In this document: in pieces, positions 39,928-47,929 of the stretch
How positions within the stretch are numbered: the stretch's first letter is position 1
Layout of the letters: the number at the start of each line of letters is the position of its first letter
NCBI GenBank assembly: GCA_031292755.1
Contig: JARLGM010000035.1
Span: forward strand, 1-47,929
Length of the DNA stretch: 47,929 nucleotides
Reading direction: 5' to 3'
Source of the DNA: Candidatus Sulfopaludibacter sp.
GTDB lineage: Bacteria > Acidobacteriota > Terriglobia > Bryobacterales > Bryobacteraceae
The notes under the pieces: model-generated
Told to the model about the DNA's origin: nothing
Database searches by the model: none
Seen by the model: the letters and a program-made list of their open reading frames with translations, nothing else
Program-made: the position numbers and the translations under genes

Positions 39928-40623
39928 GTGCCTCTTCAAAAGCAGCGCCGGCGGCGCAGTATCTTTCGGACTGTTTTCCTCTTCTGCGCCGGACTGGTCC
40001 TCACGATCTCTGGATTGTGCCTGGTAGAGCTGGTGGCGCTGCGATGGTTCGCGCCCCCCGTCACCATGGTGCAGGTGCAGCGGCGGCTGGGCGCATGGGC
40101 GCGCCACCGGCCTTACCGGAAGCGATACGTCTGGGAACCCCTGGCACGCATCGCGCCGGACCTGCAACATGCCGTGATTGCGGCCGAAGACGGGAGGTTT
40201 TACCAGCACCATGGCATCGACTGGAAAGAGGTGCAGAAGGTGGTGGACCAGGATATGGAAGCGGGGCGCCTGGGCCGCGGCGGTTCCACCATCACCCAGC
40301 AATTAGTGAAGAATCTGTTTTTCACCACCAACCGTTCGATCCTGCGGAAGGCCGTGGAGTTCACGCTGGCGCCGGCAGCCGAACTGATTCTATCCAAGCA
40401 GCGCATTCTGGAGTTGTACCTGAACGCGATCGAATGGGGTCCCGGGGTGTACGGCGCGGAGGCGGCGGCGCGCGCCTGGTACGGAATTCCGGCAGCGCGT
40501 CTGACTCGCGACCAGGCTGCGCGGCTCGCGGCCGTGATTCCCTCTCCGCTACATCGCAAGCCGGAGCGGATGAACGCATACAGCAGCGAAATTGAACGGC
40601 GCATGGGACAGATGGGTTGGTGA
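39928..40623 (+). CDS. mtgA: Monofunctional peptidoglycan glycosyltransferase (GT51)
   Basis: A 231-residue membrane-anchored transglycosylase that polymerises lipid II into glycan strands. After a basic N-terminus (QKQRRRRS) one TM helix (about 17-40) leads to the GT51 domain. AVIAAEDGRFYQHHGID carries the catalytic Glu; GRGGSTITQQLVKNLFF, KAVEFTLAPAAELILSKQRILELYLN and WGPGVYGAEAAARAWYG are the family's conserved blocks. There is no transpeptidase domain, hence monofunctional. Start choice: ATG 39892 overlaps the start codon of the divergent kinase, whereas GTG 39928 sits 6 bases after TACTAT and begins right at the basic N-terminus, so I prefer GTG; the ATG would add 12 residues. It converges on the sedolisin gene 38 bases on. 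Confidence 0.92.
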   Translation: MPLQKQRRRRSIFRTVFLFCAGLVLTISGLCLVELVALRWFAPPVTMVQVQRRLGAWARHRPYRKRYVWEPLARIAPDLQHAVIAAEDGRFYQHHGIDWKEVQKVVDQDMEAGRLGRGGSTITQQLVKNLFFTTNRSILRKAVEFTLAPAAELILSKQRILELYLNAIEWGPGVYGAEAAARAWYGIPAARLTRDQAARLAAVIPSPLHRKPERMNAYSSEIERRMGQMGW

Positions 40624-40661
40624 GGGGCTCTTTGTGAGTGCTAATGTTTCCCTGGCGAGAA

Positions 40662-43600
40662 TCAGTTTGAGGTGGCCGCAGTCACGTTCAGATTGACGGG
40701 TGCGGCGGCGACTCCGCCCACCGTCACTACGATGGGCTGATTGCCGGCGGGCACGTTGGCCGGGATCTGGAAATCGATTTGGGTGGCGCCGGCGAGACCG
40801 GCGGGAATGCCGGCGAAGAGCGGCGTCACGCCGATACCGCCGATAGTCAGGGTGAGGGGCAGGCGCGAGTGCGGCAGTTTGGTTGGGTCGGTAATGGTGG
40901 AAGATGGCGTGGCTCCCGTGCCGAGAGTGGGAGTGACGTCGCCTTCGCCGGTGACGAAGAGCAGCAGCACCTGGCCTCCGCCGGCCTGGGCCGCGGTCAC
41001 GGGCGCGCCGGTCGAATTGTCATAGACCGCGGAGTTCAAACCGGGCGACGCGGGCGCGGCGGTGAACGGAAATGACGCGATCTGACCATTGTTGTCGATG
41101 GCCAGCACCGCCCGTCCCGCGCCTGCTTCGTAAGGCACCTGCAAATTAATCTGCCCGGGCGAGACGTAATAGAGCGGCGCCGAAAAACCGTTGACAGTGG
41201 CCGATACGCCGCCCAGCACTAACGGCAGCGGCAGCCTGGTAGCCTGCTGCGACACCGGATTGGCAAGCTGTGTACCGTAGACGCTCAGGATCATTCCCGG
41301 AGCGGCGGTGGTGTTGCCGGTCCAGGCATTACCCACCGCGGTGATTTGCGTGGTGGACGATCCGCCCACGACGAACGTCACCGGAATCTGGATCACCTGC
41401 GGCAGCGCATCCACCGCCTGAATGCTGACGACGGCATTGTAGACGCCTGGCGACAGACCCGCGGCGGAAGCCTGGATGTTCACGGAGCTGGATCCGCTGG
41501 CGATCGCGGGCGTCACCGTGAGCCAGGCGGACGTTCGGTTGGCGGGCGAAACCGAAGTGGTGAACTGCGGCACGCCACCGATGAGATTCAACGGCAGCGA
41601 TGCGGTGGTATTGCCGGATGCGCTGTCCAGGGCGACGGATTGCACGGGCGTGGACATGGCGGCAGGGGCCGTGGCAGGTCCGGTAAAGGATATCGGGAGT
41701 GTGGCGGTGACCGTGGTGGGCAGACTGGTAGTCCCGGAAATCTGGACGCTCTTCGCCGCGGGCGGCGTACTCCCGCTGAAGCAGACAATGCCGCGCAGCG
41801 CGCCGAACGGCGCCAGCCTGGTGGTGCCGAAGATGGTTTGAATCCGGGACGTGAGGCTGGTGCCGCCGGCGCTGAATGCGGTCAGCGAAATTGGGTAGCC
41901 GCCGGTTTCCTGCACCGATACAGGGAGCGACCACTGGCACGAGGGATCCGCTTGCGGGTTCTGCTGCACCGTGGTGGTGGGGCTGGTGAGCGAAATGCCG
42001 GGAGCGATTTGCGTGCCCAGAGGGGCCAGGAACGGCACGGTCAGTTTCTGGGTCCACTTGATGCCGTTGGCATCGGTGCCGCTGAAGGAGACGACGCGGT
42101 TCTGCGGGGGCTTCAAGCCGGTGCTCGCGAGATTGGCCGCGAGGATGCCATTGGCCGCCAGTTTCGGGTTGGGGCCGAGCAGGGAGAGGTCATTATTGGT
42201 ATCGATGGTGAAGGCGGTGATGGAGGTTGCCACGCCGGCCTTCTCGGCCAGCCCCACGGTGAATTCCCAGTTGGCGTAAGCGGCCGTTTGGTACACCGGG
42301 TTGGGAATGGCGAAGGGAACCACGAACGCCGCGCCGGCCGGCACACGGAGCGCAAATCGCGCCGAGCCTTGAGATCCGTTATACACGCTGTCGCCGCTGT
42401 AGAGGGCGGTGACCGTACCGTTGCCGCCGGCGAGGACGGCCGCACTGACGGAAACGGCAGCGGCGGGGCTTCCGTTTGACGTATCGACGGCGGCGGTGCC
42501 GACCGTGGTTTCATTGGCAAGGAACGCCACGGTGCCGGTGGGAGGGACTCCGGAAGCCGTGATGGCGGCAATCAACTCGCCCGTGTCGGTCAGGTTGAGG
42601 GCCGTGTTGGGACTCACCTGCAGGGTGGTGAAGGTGGTTAAACCGGTGGACCATTCCATCACCAGGTTGTAGCCGTCCACCGAACCGAGTCCGGTGGTCA
42701 TATCGAAGCCGGTGCCGGCGTTCCAGCCCACCAGGCCATTGACGCACCCGGGGCTGCCCTGCAGGCAGGCAGCTTTATTGTTGCCCGCCGAGACGTCGTG
42801 AAATACGTCTTGTGTCGCCTGCGCCAGACGGTAGAGCGCCGGGTTGATATTGCCCAGTCCGTTCGTGCCGGCGTGCTGATTCACCAGCGCCACCAGACCG
42901 GCCAGGGCCGGGGTTGCCAGCGACGTGCCGCCATACAGAGCCGGCTTACCATTCACGTTGGCCGTATAGGGAACGGTGCCGGAGGAGGCCAGCGAGATGT
43001 CCGGAAGGTCGCGGGCGTTGTCGTTCGGCACTCCGGGTCCGGTCTGCCATGCGGGTTTGGGAAACAGCACACTGGCGCCGCCGCCCGTTCCGAAAGTGGC
43101 GATGCTGCCGGTGGGCGAAAAATCATTCCAGGCCTTTTCGGGTACGTAGGACAGGGCCGATGCGCCATTGGCGTCGCTGTTGGCAGCCCAGTAGTTGCTG
43201 CCGGTATTGGTGAATTCGGTGCCGCCCACGGCGGTGACTTCCGGCAGGCTGGCGGGCGAAGAGACGGTGGGGCCCAGGGTCGCCTGGGGAGTGGCGTCGT
43301 TCCGATCGCAGGTGACCGCCCCCTCGTCACCGGAAGAGGCAAGCCAGGTAATGCCTTGGGCATTGGCCTGTTGAGCGACGGCCTGGATGGCGTTGGAATT
43401 GTATGCCTCGCAGCCGCCATAGCTGAGGCTCATTACCGGCGCAACGTTCTGATCGATGGCATACTGCGCGGACGTAATCACATCGCCCGAGTAGACATAA
43501 ACGATAGTGGCATTGCGCGCCACCGCGCCGGACCATTCCAGATCGACATCGGCCTCCGGAAGGTCCGCCGATCGCACTCCCGGGTCGGGGCCGTACAACA

Positions 43601-44387
43601 TCACCTGGGGCGTGTTGGCGGGAAGGTTGAAGCGGGTGCGGAAGCTCTGGATATCGGAGAGATCGATGGCGGTCTGGCCAAGGATGGCGATGGTCTGGCC
43701 GGTACCGTCGATGCGCGCGTCGTAGAGCCGCTTCAGGTCGTAGATGACGGCCAGATCGTCGGGGGCGAGCACGCGTCCGGTGCTGGAAGGCCCGGTTCCC
43801 ATAGGCACGGCCTCGGATTCCAGGCGAAAATCGTCCAGCCCGCGGACGGCGGAAACGACACCGGCGATGGCCGCCGGAACGGAAGGCTCCGTGGCGTTGG
43901 CGAAGTGTGGCTCGCCATTCACCAGGTAGCGGTGAATTTCGGTGTGAAAGGCGCGGCTGACCTGATCGGCGGTGCCGCTGAAGGTGATCCAGTGGCGGCC
44001 GCGGGCGATATTGTGGATCTGCAATCCCTCGCTGCGCAGCCAGTTGGCGATTTTGTCGAGGTCGCCGGCGCTCAATCCGAAACGATCGGCGAACTGCTCC
44101 GGCGTCAACCAGCGGCGATAGTCGGGCGAAGCGGAATTCTGCTGATCGGCCAGAAACTGCGCGAGCCCCGCGGCTGGTTTGAGGTGCAGGGTGGCGAACG
44201 GAACAGACATGTAGGGGTCGACGCGGCCCCGATCATTCCAGGCCTGGACGCGGGGAGGGACATTGCCCTTCAGCAGCGCGGTGCGGCCGGGGTCCACGGG
44301 AGCGGTGATGCGGTCCTGGGCCGCCGCCAGGGCAAGGGCGGCGAGCAGGAGTAAACACGTGGTTCTAGTAAGGCTATACGGCACCAT
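40662..44387 (-). CDS. Sedolisin/pro-kumamolisin (S53) protease with Ig-like and TIGR03437-type C-terminal domains
   Basis: A 1241-residue secreted acid protease. After the signal peptide (TCLLLLAALALAAA) a pro-kumamolisin activation domain (about 40-195) precedes the S53 catalytic domain (about 205-580) with E278 and D282 (PEADVDLEW), oxyanion D354 (SSGDEG) and S489 (GGTSLATPALAG), the complete sedolisin set. Ig-like domains follow (about 590-1000). The last 220 residues (VTAVGNAWTGNTTAAPGMIL, LYYVSPGQINLQVPYEAG, FVTGEGDVTP) match the TIGR03437 module seen at the C-termini of acidobacterial secreted proteins. It should digest proteins outside the cell at low pH, fitting an acid-soil organism. 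The start follows a TACAAT by 11 bases, without a Shine-Dalgarno. Confidence 0.92.
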   Translation of the reverse strand: MVPYSLTRTTCLLLLAALALAAAQDRITAPVDPGRTALLKGNVPPRVQAWNDRGRVDPYMSVPFATLHLKPAAGLAQFLADQQNSASPDYRRWLTPEQFADRFGLSAGDLDKIANWLRSEGLQIHNIARGRHWITFSGTADQVSRAFHTEIHRYLVNGEPHFANATEPSVPAAIAGVVSAVRGLDDFRLESEAVPMGTGPSSTGRVLAPDDLAVIYDLKRLYDARIDGTGQTIAILGQTAIDLSDIQSFRTRFNLPANTPQVMLYGPDPGVRSADLPEADVDLEWSGAVARNATIVYVYSGDVITSAQYAIDQNVAPVMSLSYGGCEAYNSNAIQAVAQQANAQGITWLASSGDEGAVTCDRNDATPQATLGPTVSSPASLPEVTAVGGTEFTNTGSNYWAANSDANGASALSYVPEKAWNDFSPTGSIATFGTGGGASVLFPKPAWQTGPGVPNDNARDLPDISLASSGTVPYTANVNGKPALYGGTSLATPALAGLVALVNQHAGTNGLGNINPALYRLAQATQDVFHDVSAGNNKAACLQGSPGCVNGLVGWNAGTGFDMTTGLGSVDGYNLVMEWSTGLTTFTTLQVSPNTALNLTDTGELIAAITASGVPPTGTVAFLANETTVGTAAVDTSNGSPAAAVSVSAAVLAGGNGTVTALYSGDSVYNGSQGSARFALRVPAGAAFVVPFAIPNPVYQTAAYANWEFTVGLAEKAGVATSITAFTIDTNNDLSLLGPNPKLAANGILAANLASTGLKPPQNRVVSFSGTDANGIKWTQKLTVPFLAPLGTQIAPGISLTSPTTTVQQNPQADPSCQWSLPVSVQETGGYPISLTAFSAGGTSLTSRIQTIFGTTRLAPFGALRGIVCFSGSTPPAAKSVQISGTTSLPTTVTATLPISFTGPATAPAAMSTPVQSVALDSASGNTTASLPLNLIGGVPQFTTSVSPANRTSAWLTVTPAIASGSSSVNIQASAAGLSPGVYNAVVSIQAVDALPQVIQIPVTFVVGGSSTTQITAVGNAWTGNTTAAPGMILSVYGTQLANPVSQQATRLPLPLVLGGVSATVNGFSAPLYYVSPGQINLQVPYEAGAGRAVLAIDNNGQIASFPFTAAPASPGLNSAVYDNSTGAPVTAAQAGGGQVLLLFVTGEGDVTPTLGTGATPSSTITDPTKLPHSRLPLTLTIGGIGVTPLFAGIPAGLAGATQIDFQIPANVPAGNQPIVVTVGGVAAAPVNLNVTAATSN

Positions 44388-44398
44388 GAGGAAAGCTC

Positions 44399-44404
44399 AT
44401 TGTA
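44399..44404 (-). promoter_or_regulatory. Candidate -10 of the sedolisin gene
   Basis: TACAAT on the minus strand, 11 bases before ATG 44387, which would leave a leader of about 5 bases. It sits in the 45-base gap after the true end of the upstream glycosidase gene. No clear -35. Confidence 0.35.
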
Positions 44405-44432
44405 TAGCGAATGCCCGGTTTGCGGCAGCGGT

Positions 44433-46567
44433 CTACCTTTCCATAATGACGGCCGCCGATCTCGGCGCGATCTCCACATCCCCGGACGTGGGCCGTGCGT
44501 CGGGCTGCTCCGGCGTAGCCACCACCAATTGGCCCGGGTTCGGCAACTGGACCTTCGCAGTGACCTCTTTTCCCGGCCCTGGTTAATCACCACGACCGCC
44601 CGTTTCCCCGCGCTGGTGACGAAGACCGAATAGCGGAACGGGCCATCGGCGCTCACCTTGGCTCCTTGCGTATCGCGAAACTCGGCGTCCCAGAGTTGGG
44701 CCTTGTATCTTCGCCGCAGGCTATCGATCTTCCTGCCGTACTCCAGAGTGAGAGGAAAGTCGGTCAGGTGGCCTTTGAAGTTATAGGGCTCGTAACTGAC
44801 GAGATAACGATCCAGCAGGATCAGGTTGAGCATCTCACGGTCGTCGAAACCGGTCACGGCAACCATGAGCGGCGCCTGTGGGTCGATGTACCGTTCCACG
44901 GGCGTCGAACCGTTATCGATACGGAAGTAGGAAACCGGGTACGCCTGCATCAGCCAATCCTGGTGTCCTTCTCCCGCGAACACAAAATCGCGGTCCACTT
45001 TATCGGCGGCGGCTCGCAGTTGCCGCGCCATCGGTAGATCGCCGCCGTAGATGAAGCCCGGCGGCGTGTACCCGTGATCGGCGGCGAAGCTGTACTTTAC
45101 CGGGCCATGGTGGCAGTTCTCGTCAAACAGCCATCCGGATGCGCCCAGCGCCAGTAGTTTTTGAAATTCGCGGGTGGCAATGTCGCGATACCCGGGGCTG
45201 AGAAAGTCCATCACGGCGCGCCGGTGGTTGTTGATCCCGGCCAATTGCGTGGGCGTGTAATAGCTGTAGCCGCCCTGTTCGTACGGGATGCCCCAGGGAT
45301 CGGTGGTGGCATATTTGTAAAGTTCGCTCTTGTACCAGGGCATGGTTTCATCGGCCCAGTTCAACTTGCCGAACAGGATGATCTTCACGCCCAGAGCCTG
45401 GATCTTTCCAATCGCGTCGTGCAATTGCTGCCAGGTGCCTAAGTGCGGGTCGGTGTCTTGCGACGGGTCGCCGCCGTCCTGCCCCTCGATGTTCCAGCCC
45501 ACCAGTTGAATTGCCCCGACGCCGTTTCGCGCACATTCTTCGCCGTATTTCACCAGGTCGCTATACGGCACGCGATAGTCCTGTTCCGGCGAGTTGATCT
45601 GCAACTGCTGCCAGGAGTTCACGTCCTGGACCCAGGCGGGAGTGTGCGGCGGCTGGAACCACGTCGCCCGCCACTGCTTGTACAGGTCCACTCCCGCGTG
45701 CCAATCGCCTTGGTAGCCCTTGAGTACCACCGGAGCGAGTTGGGCCGTCGAGTGAGCGGCGGCAAAAAGGAAGTGGGTCGTCCGAAACTCCAGCCGCACC
45801 GGATGGCCGTCGATTTCGTCCTGCTCGGGAACCCTGCTGTCCACCGAGTCGACCGGGCCCGGCAATTGCTCGAAGGTGTATTGCATCAGGTACCTTTGGT
45901 TCGGGTCCGCCATTTCGACATAGAGGCCCTGGCCGGGGGCCTGCAGAAGGCAGAAAAGGCTGCGGTAGGAATCGAACGTCTTCATCGAGGAGAACACGCC
46001 CCAGTAGCCCTTCTCGTTGCGAAACGCCGGATAGATCTCGTCCGACTGTAGATTCCCATACCAGGTGGTGCGCGCCTGCATGCGCGCGCCGCGCGCCGGC
46101 GGGTTCAGGTCGCCGAGGTAGGGATACTCGATCGTCTCCACCACGAGAGGCGAGTCGTTCACCAGAGTCCCGTCAAATCGCAGGGCCCCGTTCTCCAGCG
46201 TCACGGTCGCCTGGAACGCGATCGGCAGGACGCCCCCATGCTCGCTCACCAGATTCTTCCACTCCAGCTTCACGGTGTTGCTGGAGATTTTCGATACCGC
46301 GGCGGCTGGTTGTTTCTCTCCCAATACGAAGTTGTCGCGCCGGTTCGGCAGGGGAGCATGCAGCCGGAACGAGGCACCGAGTTCAGGACGCCGCTCGATG
46401 ATCCAATGGGCGGACTTGTCTTCCAGGCGGGTCAGCGCGCCGGTATTGGAGTCGAACGCGACCAGCAGAGTTTTGTCCTGCAAGGTGACTTCGGCCGCGA
46501 AGGCCGGCGCCAAACACACCCACAACGTAGCTACAGTTCTTACTCTGAAAAACATCGTGCCGGTCAT
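44433..46567 (-). CDS. DUF6259-like putative glycoside hydrolase, secreted, with a 3' frameshift
   Basis: An exported protein (signal around MFFRVRTVATLWVCLAPAFA) with an N-terminal beta-sandwich (about 25-270) and a TIM-barrel-like domain (about 290-600). The barrel has acidic strand ends such as LVGWNIEGQDGGDP, GWLFDENCHHGP and FAGEGHQD, resembling DUF6259 proteins distantly related to GH36/GH31-type glycosidases. After ...VVVINQGREK, at the A4 run at 44568-44571 (minus strand), the frame breaks. The -1 frame then gives a natural ending (EVTAKVQLPNPGQLVVATPE..., stop at 44433-44435), whereas the unshifted frame runs on as Arg/Trp-rich nonsense into the sedolisin gene to 44270. One missing base explains it. 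Start ATG 46567 lies 6 bases after TACACT. Confidence 0.7.
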
Positions 46568-46573
46568 GAGACG

Positions 46574-46579
46574 AGTGTA
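46574..46579 (-). promoter_or_regulatory. -10 of the DUF6259-like gene; leaderless
   Basis: On the minus strand TACACT, then 6 bases, then ATG 46567. No Shine-Dalgarno and no clear -35. Confidence 0.35.
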
Positions 46580-46628
46580 ACTGGCGTCGCTTGCTTTCGG
46601 GGCTTCCGGTGTCTCGGGAGCAGTGGTC

Positions 46629-47417
46629 CTAGTTTTCGCTGGGCGCTTTGTCAATATGGTCGATCACGATGCGATCCACTGGACCCTTCTTCTGTTCCAA
46701 CTTCAGGCCGAGTTGTTCCTGAAGGGCCGCAAAGATGGTGGGGCCGGAATCGCTGCTGGGCGCGCTGCCGGGAAGTGCCATTCCTTCCATGGCCCAGGAC
46801 AGGGTGAAATCATATTTTGCGGTCAATCCTGTGGCATTCGTCACCGGCTGACGCACCAGCCTGGATAGAATCGCCGCGAACTCCTCCATTGACAGATTGG
46901 CATAGCGCGCGCTAACACGGCCATTCGGCTCAATGGATGCGCCCGGTTCCTGGCTGCCCGCGGGCTCGCCGGTGGATGGTTTCATTTTCGGACCGCCTTT
47001 GGCAATCGCCAGTTCACTCACCGATGCCTGTTTCGCTTCGCGGTGCCATTTCAGGTTGAAGCGTTCTTCGAGAAGGTTCTGCTGCATCAGTCGAAGCTGT
47101 TCCGGAGTAGTTCCCGGTGGAACTTTGGCGTTGATCGTGAATCGGTCGCCATCCAACCATACCGGTCCCGAAATCTGGTCGGGCAGGATATGGAATGCGG
47201 AGACCAGCATGTCTGAAAGGGTGCAGCGGTCGCAGACGAACCTTGTCGGATCGGGGCTTCTTGGCCCGCCGGCACGGCGGGGTCCGCCGGTCTGTTCGGA
47301 CGGCCCAGCGGGTTTCACGGACGCTACTTCAAATTTGGCCCTTGCGTCCGGGGTCTGTGCGCACGCAGCGCCGTACACCACCGCCATCAGGCTCGCGCTC
47401 GCCACGGTCCAGTTCAT
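46629..47417 (-). CDS. TIGR03435-family secreted protein
   Basis: A 262-residue exported protein (signal MNWTVASASLMAVVYGAACA). It has the hallmarks of the Solibacter-expanded TIGR03435 family: FEVASVKPAGP soon after the signal, a central LVSAFHILPDQISGPVWLDGD segment, LLEERFNLKWHRE, and the C-terminal LEQKKGPVDRIVIDHIDKAP. Function is unknown. Family members are often numerous in a genome and are sometimes found beside BlaR1/M56-type sensor proteases; none is seen here. It ends 61 bases upstream of the glycosidase start on the same strand. No strong ribosome site precedes ATG 47417. Confidence 0.9.
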   Translation of the reverse strand: MNWTVASASLMAVVYGAACAQTPDARAKFEVASVKPAGPSEQTGGPRRAGGPRSPDPTRFVCDRCTLSDMLVSAFHILPDQISGPVWLDGDRFTINAKVPPGTTPEQLRLMQQNLLEERFNLKWHREAKQASVSELAIAKGGPKMKPSTGEPAGSQEPGASIEPNGRVSARYANLSMEEFAAILSRLVRQPVTNATGLTAKYDFTLSWAMEGMALPGSAPSSDSGPTIFAALQEQLGLKLEQKKGPVDRIVIDHIDKAPSEN

Positions 47418-47680
47418 TTTCCGAATTCACCCGCGTTTAGACTACAACCTCATCGCCTTCGGCGGCGTAGGACAGGCCTTGGATATCACGATGAGCGTAC
47501 CACTCATCGACAGAGTATAAAACGGCCTTCTTTCTGATAACGGCACTAAACGATACCGGAAAAGTGAACCGGCGGGGTCGGCAATCGTCCCGGTCAATGT
47601 CATGAAACCCCACGTATCGGGAGTCGGAGCCCGAACCACCACCGCGTCCACTTTATCGAATTTTGCCGCGCCCCCGCCCC
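47418..47680. other. Gene-poor stretch, possible remnant of a disrupted minus-strand gene
   Basis: Between the TIGR03435 gene and the insertion sequence no convincing gene is visible. On the minus strand a frame ending at 47442 reads TPDTWGFMTLTGTIADPAG and then SLFRYRLVPLSERRPFYTLS, a beta-rich composition that could be the 3' end of a gene cut by the insertion sequence, but I recognise no family and see no start or ribosome site. The plus strand holds nothing I can support. Confidence 0.25.
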
Positions 47681-47929
47681 TTAGGGCTTGCCGCAAAATA
47701 ACATTTACCATATGTAATGTTTTGTGAGATGCTGAATGCATGGATGCGACCGGTGCCAACCAGGACGCCACCCTGTTCCATAAGGTCTTGCAGACTCTCA
47801 ACGAAGCGCAGCGGCGCTGGTTGGTGGGACGGGAAGCGCTTCGGTATGGTCGAGGCGGCATCCAGCGAATGATGGAGGCTAGCGGCCTTTCCAAACCGAC
47901 TATTTTGAAAGGAATCCGAGAACTTCAAG
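47681..47929 (+). mobile_element. ISAzo13-like insertion sequence, left end (partial)
   Basis: The transposase gene begins at 47740 and the element runs out of the window. The left end is probably near 47681-47700, where TTAGGGCTTGCCGCAAAATA has the look of a terminal inverted repeat, but without the right end this cannot be confirmed. ACATT (47701) and AATGT (47716) bracket a near-palindrome (47701-47720) between the presumed end and the ATG. TTGCCG (47688-47693) and TATGTA (47711-47716) are 17 bases apart and may be its promoter. The local DNA is distinctly AT-richer than its surroundings. Confidence 0.55.
47740..47929 (+). CDS. ISAzo13-family transposase, N-terminal part (truncated by window end)
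   Basis: The first 63 codons are visible: a short leader, then LNEAQRRWLVGREALRYGRG and GIQRMMEASGLSKPTILKGI. This is the N-terminal helix-turn-helix of ISAzo13-family (Rhodopirellula-type) transposases, which binds the element ends; the DDE catalytic domain lies beyond the window. The start is ATG 47740, with no strong Shine-Dalgarno. Whether the copy is intact cannot be judged. Confidence 0.75.
   Translation, partial: MDATGANQDATLFHKVLQTLNEAQRRWLVGREALRYGRGGIQRMMEASGLSKPTILKGIRELQ

Noticed and set aside
42798..44354. A 518-codon plus-strand frame opposite the sedolisin gene
   Set aside because: Antisense shadow; the sedolisin has complete catalytic and C-terminal motifs.
44560..44580. Programmed -1 frameshift at GGGAAAAG in the DUF6259-like gene
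   Set aside because: The heptamer does not allow good re-pairing of both tRNAs, and the shifted product would be the only sensible one; a lost base is simpler. Kept only as a minor alternative.
1..47929. tRNA, rRNA and CRISPR arrays
   Set aside because: No cloverleaf-like segments with a GTTCGA loop in context, no rRNA-like stretches, and no regularly spaced repeats were seen by eye; a covariance-model scan would be needed to exclude small RNAs.

Overview
The window reads as chromosomal DNA of an acidobacterium, most likely of the Solibacter/Bryobacter group. The evidence is the combination of family-specific markers: two tandem ABC-type permeases of the ADOP type behind a PadR regulator, a TIGR03435-type secreted protein, a sedolisin protease ending in a TIGR03437-type domain, a TIGR02999-type ECF sigma factor facing a Ser/Thr kinase, an HAF-repeat protein, and many secreted hydrolases in GC-rich DNA. 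No rRNA, tRNA or CRISPR was seen. This placement is inference from protein families, not from a marker gene.

Layout. 1-6.9 kb: tail of an FAD-linked oxidase, then an enolase-superfamily enzyme, a type B carboxylesterase, an M28 aminopeptidase and an S9 oligopeptidase, all on the plus strand and nearly all exported. 6.9-12.5 kb: padR plus two ADOP permeases, probably one operon. 12.5-22 kb: a polysaccharide-degradation neighbourhood made of two divergent pairs (GH30-like / TolB-like propeller; GH2 glycosidase / acetyl-xylan-esterase-like), whose intergenic regions share a GATTACACCG element, followed by a DUF4097 protein behind an ECF-type promoter. 22-31.2 kb: a lytic transglycosylase fused to a metallopeptidase-like domain, a sortilin-like Asp-box propeller, an octaheme cytochrome with HEAT and TPR tails, a DUF4159 protein and an HAF-repeat protein. 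31.3-35 kb: ECF sigma factor diverging from a kinase / FGE-like / alpha-beta-hydrolase fusion. 35-37.6 kb: an ALDH7-type dehydrogenase diverging from a Tat-exported DUF1080 protein. 37.8-40.6 kb: a two-component system diverging from a peptidoglycan glycosyltransferase. 40.7-47.4 kb: sedolisin, a frameshifted DUF6259-like glycosidase and a TIGR03435 protein. The right edge is the start of an ISAzo13-like transposase.

How it works together: most products are exported enzymes acting on proteins, esters and polysaccharides, consistent with a soil polymer degrader. The regulators are local: PadR for the permeases, ECF plus kinase, a histidine kinase and response regulator, and a palindromic operator at the glycosidase pairs. 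A recurring feature is genes with a -10-like hexamer only 6 to 8 bases before the start codon and no Shine-Dalgarno, which suggests leaderless mRNAs. Convergent genes are packed 4-10 bases apart without evident terminators.
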